In this document: positions 51,301 to 55,441 of the stretch, in pieces
How positions within the stretch are numbered: the stretch's first letter is position 1
How the letters are laid out: each line of letters opens with the position of its first letter
Assembly (NCBI GenBank): GCA_026000755.1
Contig: BNZC01000009.1
Coordinates: 1-55,441, forward strand
DNA: 55,441 bases
Direction: 5' to 3'
Origin: Clostridia bacterium
GTDB taxonomy: Bacteria > Bacillota > Clostridia > Lachnospirales > Lachnospiraceae
Position numbers and translations under genes: made by a program
Notes under the pieces: generated by a model
The model's input: only the letters and a program-made list of their open reading frames with translations
Told to the model about the DNA's origin: nothing
Databases searched by the model: none

Positions 51301-54300
51301 AGAGCGAAAGCCGCACTTGAAGTAAAAGAGGCAAATGAGGAGTCCTTTGACGAAAAAATCAAAAAAGTCATTGGTGACGGGAAAGAAATGTCGGAAATTC
51401 AGGATTATCTTAAAACCATTACCAAGGATGCAGAACAGATCAAAAAGGAATCAGACCAGAAAAAAGCTGAGAAGTTGAAAGCCCTATCGCCACGTGAGAA
51501 GATAGGCATGGCGCGTACAGCCGCCGGCATGAGCGGTAAGGTACACGGTGCGACACTTGCGTTCTCGATACTAGCCCTTGACAAGGTATTGACAACGGCA
51601 AAAGAAGCAAACGACAGTATGGATGAGAAGGATTTTAATCAGCTTTTGAAACAGACCCAAGCAATAGAAAGTAAGTTGCCGACTGATAATATATTGACGA
51701 CTCATTACAATTTGCTTGCGATGGCAAGTTCTAAGACAGGGATTGAGCGTGATAAGGAAGAGAAGAAAATACACGAAGCTTTCAAAAAGGCACTTGACTT
51801 GCTTATTCAATCCAAAGATAAGGACGCGTTTCTAAAACATGCCCGGTCTTTAAAAGCTATTATGGATGAGAATGATCTTGCCGACAGAGCGAAAGCTGCA
51901 CTTGAAGTAAAAGGAGCAGAGGAGTCCTTTGACGAAAAAATTAAGAATGCCATTGGTGACGGTCAAAATATGTCGGGACTCCGTGACCATCTTAAAACAT
52001 TTACCGAAGATATGGGAAGTGAAATGCGCATGGCAGACGGTGCAGACGACAAAATGACCGGCAGTTTACTTCTGCGTCTTTCTTGGACTACGGAAGTTTT
52101 AGCTTTGCAGTACTTCCAACAAAACAACAGCATAAAGGGTGGTTATGCGGGTTTTCACGAAAAACTGAAATCACAAGACAATGATGAATACAAGGACATG
52201 AAAAAAAGCCTTATGAAGATTTTATCGTCTATAGAGGATAAAGAAGGTGGACCTTCCAAACTGACGCAAGAACAATCAGCCGCTCTCGCAGAATGGACAA
52301 TTGAGCAATTTGTTAATAAGGTCGGCGTAGACCCAAACAAATGGCTTAGCGATAAAGCGGGTAAATATCAGACTTTACATGCGGATGCACTGGCAAAGCT
52401 CAAAATGCGTGACATGGAAGCGGCAGCGGATGCACTCGATGTTGCGATCAAACAAATCACCATTGAAGATGCTGTTACACGTCTTAAAAGCAGTGAATCA
52501 ATTTCAATCGGCAATTATACAAAAGGCGGTGTGAAAGCAGAGGCTATGGTTGTCCCGACAGTGACAGCCAGCGTTGCACTCGAAGCGGCAGTGAATAACG
52601 ACCTGACGATAGAGCGTGATGCTTATGGTGTACTCAGCGTTACGATCGGCAACGCTTTGATGGCGAAAGTCAAAGGGGAAGGGAAATTTGACATTGCAGA
52701 GAATCTGGGTATTTCGGATGTTGCAAGTCTATCGGCAACAGCCGCTGCAACGCTCCAAGGGGGCATGGCCCGCGGTGTTAAGTTGGACTTTGATGATAAT
52801 ACAAAATGCCAAACTTTCCTGAAATATCTGTTCAGTGCTATTGATACGCCGGAAGATGTGAAAGAAAAACAAAGAAGGAAAATAGATACGCCGGAAATTC
52901 CCGAAGACCCGTTTTCGTTAGCAAACAGAACAAGCGTAATTCATGAATACAGCGGGGGTTTAATTCTTGAAGCAGGTGTTTCGGCGGGGATTAATCTCAG
53001 TGGCGTGGTGGACAAAGTGTTGGAAATTGATGAATTAAAGTCGGCAAAAGATGCAGTCGGCACAGTTTCCGATCACGTCATAGGAAAGGCACAGAAACTT
53101 ACGGATAAAGCGGTCAATTGGACGAAAGGATGGACGACGGGTGTGGTCACTTCCATCCTAGATGGTGTGAGTACAAACACCGATGCCGTGATAGATAAGA
53201 TGCTTCAACAAACGGACTCCGACTTGGTTTTCAACTTGGCTTCCAAGGCGGTTGATACATCAAAAATAAGGGAGTTGATTCCGGGTGTGGCTGATACATT
53301 AAAAACAAGCTTCACCGAGGCAGTAAGCGGTCTTGATCTTCAGATAAAAGACCTTGTGGAATCATTGCAGGGAACGGCGACAGAAAAAATTGGGGAAAAA
53401 ATCGGGGAAAAAATCACAGCGCTCACTCAAGCAGTAATAGACAAGATTAAGAGCAAGGACAAAGAACCCAAAACAGCATTCGATGCGGACCAAGAATTAA
53501 AAGAAAAAATAAAAGATGCAGTACAAGAACTGGTCGCCTCTCAAGTAAAAGGAGCAATCGAGGGCAAAATCGGAGAGTTGCTGTCGGGCGCAGAAAAAGA
53601 GTCCAAGAGCAAAGAGGAGGAGAAAACGGAAGAAGAGAAGAAAGCGGAAGAAGATAGTGAAGACGGATTCAAGCTCGTTGATGCGGCCTTATCAGCCAGT
53701 TTAGAGATGAGTGCCAGTCGTAAGTCCGAAAACAAAGGCAACGGTAAAAAAACGATTTCTACAACGGCAGGTGTCAAGGCTGAGGCTACGCTAAGTGCGA
53801 GCGTATTGGGCGCAAAGGCAATTGATGCAAAAAAACAGGGGAATTTTGAAGCGGTCCTTGCAAGGGATTATACAGGTGAGGTCCTTACGGGTGCTACTAT
53901 GTCGAGGAAATTCCATGTTAACGGCGGCATCCAGGGTGCAGTTAATGCGAGAGAGATAATAAAAGGCTTCGGTGCGTATAACGATTCGATAGTAAACGAT
54001 TTGGCAAGTGAACTCAAATCTGCAAAAGATGTAACGATGACCGTTGAGGCACAGCTTACACAGATGGGTTTGGAAAAATATCAAAAGGCAGTGGAAGAGA
54101 ACAAATCGATTGCTGCGGCGTATATTTTGGCTGACAGGAGCAACTATCGCCTTACCGCAATCAATTTGGAAGTACAAAAAAGCAGTTCCTCTGTCGGATA
54201 CGGCTTCGAACTCAATCCCACTGCAGCCATTCTCGGCGACAAAGGGAAAGTCCAAATCAGCTACGGCGCAGGTGCAAATTCTGCACGAACGGAGACGAGG

Positions 54301-54321
54301 AGCTATGTGCCGCATAGTTAA
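48400..54321 (+). CDS. 1973-residue helical protein of the eCIS-like block, function unknown
   Basis: Not recognised. It is Lys/Glu/Ala-rich and mostly helical by composition, without signal peptide or clear membrane helix. Residues about 845-1023 and 1036-1204 are two copies of a 180-residue unit (KGATLALTILALDKVLTT / HGATLAFSILALDKVLTT; SKDKDAF...ARSLKAI). Residues about 1374-1453 and 1785-1853 are two Ala/Val/Gly-rich, probably beta, segments (GGVKAEAMV, AGVKAEATL). Between them is a coiled, Lys/Glu-rich part. It may be a tape-measure-like or scaffold protein, or a large cargo/toxin; position after an ATPase and before the right-edge gene supports membership in the cluster only. ATG follows AGGAGG. 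A terminator follows. Confidence 0.6.
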   Translation: MSVLESEIKKQQELISSEIVEEKQKKDLKDLENKNFLGDEHSAQVSEKSSQFEEIYEHKLGAFQTVSPLEIMDAPKPPSKHARDKTKRKYQADVAKRKRQEQRAAYFNASHDAIKTGMEAEAQKQDEIPEIDLSKEDENLSWVKTKFVDWGNKDNNAAQLEAAKGLTEARDLLALERARETKDEYKVTVLTTILNKMAVCTDSYAKNEREIRDLAKLNIEDFKTEALSIFDVQEEEAARKAAFAFEKLSREKTRQILMLEIQKLRGFVICAKDGVNVEADKDVTYLGKLGVDVDKFNKFAPSDNSVKTIKEEKTEAEQAKSKEEQYKRLVPYRDAVKFTANVDRITGETLTKIKASIDGDDKLEANDKEILLRELDTVSKLSMPLLEGELAKVSIDFTKERAIAAVIMEAKECELALRSINEKERIHRMNIKNIGGDFSSLIKRAEQSLIGAEYTAFMEKIKKAMEKELPYLRKQIKEDLKEDLDESLNGFLVQSELHPGVAKALAKLSGEEQRAFATKVSGEPASAIAAIEDLLKDKPELDDICLTLKQKAISGEFARDKALAGDAKTQEALKFQTEKMHDAVRNVRLFRNILNDRVDKLKKQAMGLKDEVDLIMIAVAQKRLTEYLVLPDKALLQNILSGQFKKEAGDDLYLFINAYAQMRSSELGHDITADELKKEPCCVGLDKTDIAKALSGGFDSRENRKTAENTLEFQKKLYDPQRLGNRFMNFLGDLLAKDLSDEHMAFRALQVNAEREGVFEARQLEVYTVRDLLDIKTGNSLVATEENLSKALEKTDTHLWEWNRKVPIAEQIHRAGAAAAFEKEKKERKEAEKSAKSLAQNQVSAARAAIGLDDNAKGATLALTILALDKVLTTTEKTQASMKPAEFKLLLEQAKTIKSSLPLFEGHYNLLAMASFARGVKNDKEGTIIQEDFTKKLKLLLDSKDKDAFIKNARSLKAIIDMKDLTSRAKAALEVKEANEESFDEKIKKVIGDGKEMSEIQDYLKTITKDAEQIKKESDQKKAEKLKALSPREKIGMARTAAGMSGKVHGATLAFSILALDKVLTTAKEANDSMDEKDFNQLLKQTQAIESKLPTDNILTTHYNLLAMASSKTGIERDKEEKKIHEAFKKALDLLIQSKDKDAFLKHARSLKAIMDENDLADRAKAALEVKGAEESFDEKIKNAIGDGQNMSGLRDHLKTFTEDMGSEMRMADGADDKMTGSLLLRLSWTTEVLALQYFQQNNSIKGGYAGFHEKLKSQDNDEYKDMKKSLMKILSSIEDKEGGPSKLTQEQSAALAEWTIEQFVNKVGVDPNKWLSDKAGKYQTLHADALAKLKMRDMEAAADALDVAIKQITIEDAVTRLKSSESISIGNYTKGGVKAEAMVVPTVTASVALEAAVNNDLTIERDAYGVLSVTIGNALMAKVKGEGKFDIAENLGISDVASLSATAAATLQGGMARGVKLDFDDNTKCQTFLKYLFSAIDTPEDVKEKQRRKIDTPEIPEDPFSLANRTSVIHEYSGGLILEAGVSAGINLSGVVDKVLEIDELKSAKDAVGTVSDHVIGKAQKLTDKAVNWTKGWTTGVVTSILDGVSTNTDAVIDKMLQQTDSDLVFNLASKAVDTSKIRELIPGVADTLKTSFTEAVSGLDLQIKDLVESLQGTATEKIGEKIGEKITALTQAVIDKIKSKDKEPKTAFDADQELKEKIKDAVQELVASQVKGAIEGKIGELLSGAEKESKSKEEEKTEEEKKAEEDSEDGFKLVDAALSASLEMSASRKSENKGNGKKTISTTAGVKAEATLSASVLGAKAIDAKKQGNFEAVLARDYTGEVLTGATMSRKFHVNGGIQGAVNAREIIKGFGAYNDSIVNDLASELKSAKDVTMTVEAQLTQMGLEKYQKAVEENKSIAAAYILADRSNYRLTAINLEVQKSSSSVGYGFELNPTAAILGDKGKVQISYGAGANSARTETRSYVPHS
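50935..52012 (+). repeat. Two diverged 180-residue internal repeats in the giant gene
   Basis: The unit at 50935-51468 and the one at 51508-52012 align over nearly their full length in protein, including DKVLTT, HYNLLAMAS, SKDKDAF, RAKAALEVK and EESFDEKIK. The DNA is well diverged except around DKVLTT. Confidence 0.8.
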
Positions 54322-54339
54322 ATCAGTCAACCTCAAACG

Positions 54340-54371
54340 ACTGCCCACTTCGCAAAAAAGAAATGGGCAGT
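54340..54371 (+). terminator. Terminator after the giant gene
   Basis: ACTGCCCAcTTC pairs with GAAaTGGGCAGT around the loop GCAAAAAA, 18 bp after the stop codon, followed by TTACTATT. The T-run is poor, so efficiency is uncertain. Confidence 0.6.
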
Positions 54372-54400
54372 TACTATTCATAGGAACTGTGAATAGTAAT
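54370..54400. mobile_element. Hairpin remnant of the MITE family
   Basis: GTTACTATTCATAG-GAA-CTGTGAATAGTAAT, the same hairpin as the 30-bp insertion at 40609 with one or two changes. No flanking target duplication is visible, so it is older or was deleted on one side. Confidence 0.6.
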
Positions 54401-54461
54401 AATAGTCACAAAGCAGTGACTGTGAATATTTCATGAAATAATGGCGAAACACGCCGGGCTT

Positions 54462-54599
54462 TTGTCGAATTTGCCGTTCTTTGAGTGAAGTTGAAGTAAA
54501 TATTGCACGAAAAAGAAGCGGAACGCACCGGGTTTTTTGTCGAATTTGCTCTTCTTTAAGAAGTCTTTAATTGCAAATTGTGTCAGAATGTGTTATCAT
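54462..54599 (+). promoter_or_regulatory. Regulated promoter of the right-edge operon, with a duplicated leader block
   Basis: TTCTTTAA at 54552-54559 and GTCTTTAA at 54563-54570 (11-bp spacing), then TTGCAA (54571-54576), 17-base spacer, TATCAT (54594-54599), identical in layout to 45102-45149. Upstream, TTTGTCGAATTTGC(C/T)(G/C)TTCTTT occurs twice (from 54461 and from 54537), so part of the operator region is tandemly repeated here. This may add an extra regulator site. Confidence 0.72.
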
Positions 54600-54685
54600 A
54601 AGTATTGTGAACGTGTTATGAACGTATTATGAACATTTTTTAATAGAAACAAGGCTACTATTCTACAACATAGGTGGTGCAAAAA

Positions 54686-55441
54686 ATGAAAAATAATCAA
54701 ATGCTTCCTTTCGAACGAAACAGGTATTACCCCGGCAAACTTCTTACCAGTGCGGATTTCGGAGCCGAACAAGCCTACCAGAATAACAAACGGCGTTTTG
54801 TTAATTCTATGGTACTTGGTTCCGGAGTTGTGTGTGGACTCGATGTAACGGACATCGGAGAGAACTCTCTCATGATAGACTCCGGAGTTGCCGTAGACAT
54901 TTACGGACGTGAAATCGTCTTTGAAAAGACCGAAATCGTAAACTTCTCCGCACTTACGGGTTTCGAAGCGTTGGAGAGCAACTCGGTTGCACTCTGTTTG
55001 CGCTATGACGAGAAAGACGTTAAGCCCGTATACTCAATCGGAGCGGGTGGTGAGGAATACGAATTCAACCGTATTCAGGAGGGTTGCGAGCTATTTCTCG
55101 CAGATGCGGATAGCCTCCCGGAACAGTCCGAGCCCCAGGATGAATTCCTAAGTAGTGCTACGCTCTATGAGGATGCAGACTATTCCGTTATTGTCAGTTT
55201 GCCGGCGGTCATCCCTGTCGGAACTTCCGTAAAGCTCAATGTCAAAGCTACGAAGAAAACTAACGAGCCGAAGCGGTTGTCTTTTAGTGCGGAGTTGCAA
55301 ACTCCCGTACTCACGGCGGAGGACGGTACACATGCGTTTATCGTTGCTGCAAAGAATGTCGCTCTTGCGGAGGGCGAGGACATAAGCCTTGACTATTGGC
55401 TTGTCGCCGACTCTGTACCGAACGCCGAATCTTTCGTTTTG
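54686..55441 (+). CDS. Start of an eCIS/phage-tail-associated gene, runs off the right edge
   Basis: 252 codons without a stop from ATG 54686, after GGTGGTG. The N-terminus FERNRYYPGKLLTSADFGAE followed by QAYQNNKRRFVNSMV and GSGVVCGLDV is a pattern I recall from proteins encoded beside contractile-tail and eCIS structural genes in many phyla, and I base the family call on that recollection. The role in the particle is unknown. After this module come beta-rich segments (SLMIDSGVAVDIYGREIV). The gene opens a new transcription unit with its own regulated promoter, so the structural genes probably lie to the right of the window. Confidence 0.6.
   Translation, partial: MKNNQMLPFERNRYYPGKLLTSADFGAEQAYQNNKRRFVNSMVLGSGVVCGLDVTDIGENSLMIDSGVAVDIYGREIVFEKTEIVNFSALTGFEALESNSVALCLRYDEKDVKPVYSIGAGGEEYEFNRIQEGCELFLADADSLPEQSEPQDEFLSSATLYEDADYSVIVSLPAVIPVGTSVKLNVKATKKTNEPKRLSFSAELQTPVLTAEDGTHAFIVAAKNVALAEGEDISLDYWLVADSVPNAESFVL

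Noticed and set aside
48400..54321. Giant protein as a clear phage tape-measure protein
   Set aside because: Helical and long, but there is no hydrophobic segment typical of tape measures, and the order relative to the ATPase differs from Afp14-Afp15. Left as unknown.

Overview
The window looks like a chromosome segment of an anaerobic, low-to-mid GC Bacillota, most likely a Lachnospiraceae-type Clostridia. The basis is the neighbourhood hprK - M18 aminopeptidase - murB - rapZ - whiA - crh-like, the spore-maturation pair spmA/spmB, a DUF975 membrane protein, strong AGGAGG ribosome sites and TTGaca-N17-TATAAT promoters. I see no rRNA, tRNA or CRISPR array. All family calls come from reading motifs; no search was run.

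Layout. (1) 1-11.2 kb: a surface-protein locus with an Rpn/PD-(D/E)XK-type nuclease and two very large, paralogous, secreted beta-helix proteins. It looks like a tandem duplication in which the second copy of the nuclease has been reduced to a 66-bp stub. Both big genes carry an in-frame run of nine G. (2) 11-18.3 kb: a DUF4143-type ATPase, a HAD hydrolase, purA, a hotdog thioesterase, an HtrA protease and a GNAT protein, with two intact 132-bp MITEs that have 8-bp target duplications. (3) 18.3-26.4 kb: the HPr-kinase / cell-wall / carbon-control cluster (hprK, M18 peptidase, murB, rapZ, whiA, a Crh-like protein whose phosphocarrier His is Thr), then a lipid kinase and class II fba. (4) 26.7-35 kb: a GLUG-type secreted protein, spmA/spmB, DUF975, galE, an ArsP-like permease overlapping a DUF362 lipoprotein, and eno. 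(5) 35-40.5 kb: a methyltransferase, then a partner-switching signalling operon made of a STAS antagonist, a MATE transporter fused to an RsbW-like ATPase domain, a formyltransferase-like enzyme and a membrane SpoIIE/RsbU-type phosphatase. (6) 40.6-55.4 kb: an accessory block that resembles the regulatory/ATPase end of an extracellular contractile injection system (eCIS). It holds an OmpR-type regulator behind a (GTAA)16 tract, two paralogous AAA+ ATPases, a second STAS protein, a histidine kinase, a degenerate GNAT-like protein, a 1973-residue helical protein, and the start of a further gene that runs off the right edge.

How it works together (inference). The phosphatase, STAS and RsbW-like parts form one switch. 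The response regulator and kinase form another. Two promoters, in front of the second ATPase operon and of the right-edge gene, share about 65 bp including an 11-bp-spaced direct repeat directly abutting the -35 box. This is the geometry expected for the cluster's own OmpR-type regulator. The GTAA microsatellite next to the regulator's promoter would add length-dependent switching.

A second, independent pattern runs through the housekeeping genes. The 3' ends of purA, rapZ and whiA, and less clearly murB, the crh-like gene and spmA, are each followed within 70-95 bp by a second, diverged copy of the same 3' end. In rapZ and whiA nearly all differences are synonymous. That argues for junctions between diverged alleles rather than decay of a local copy.
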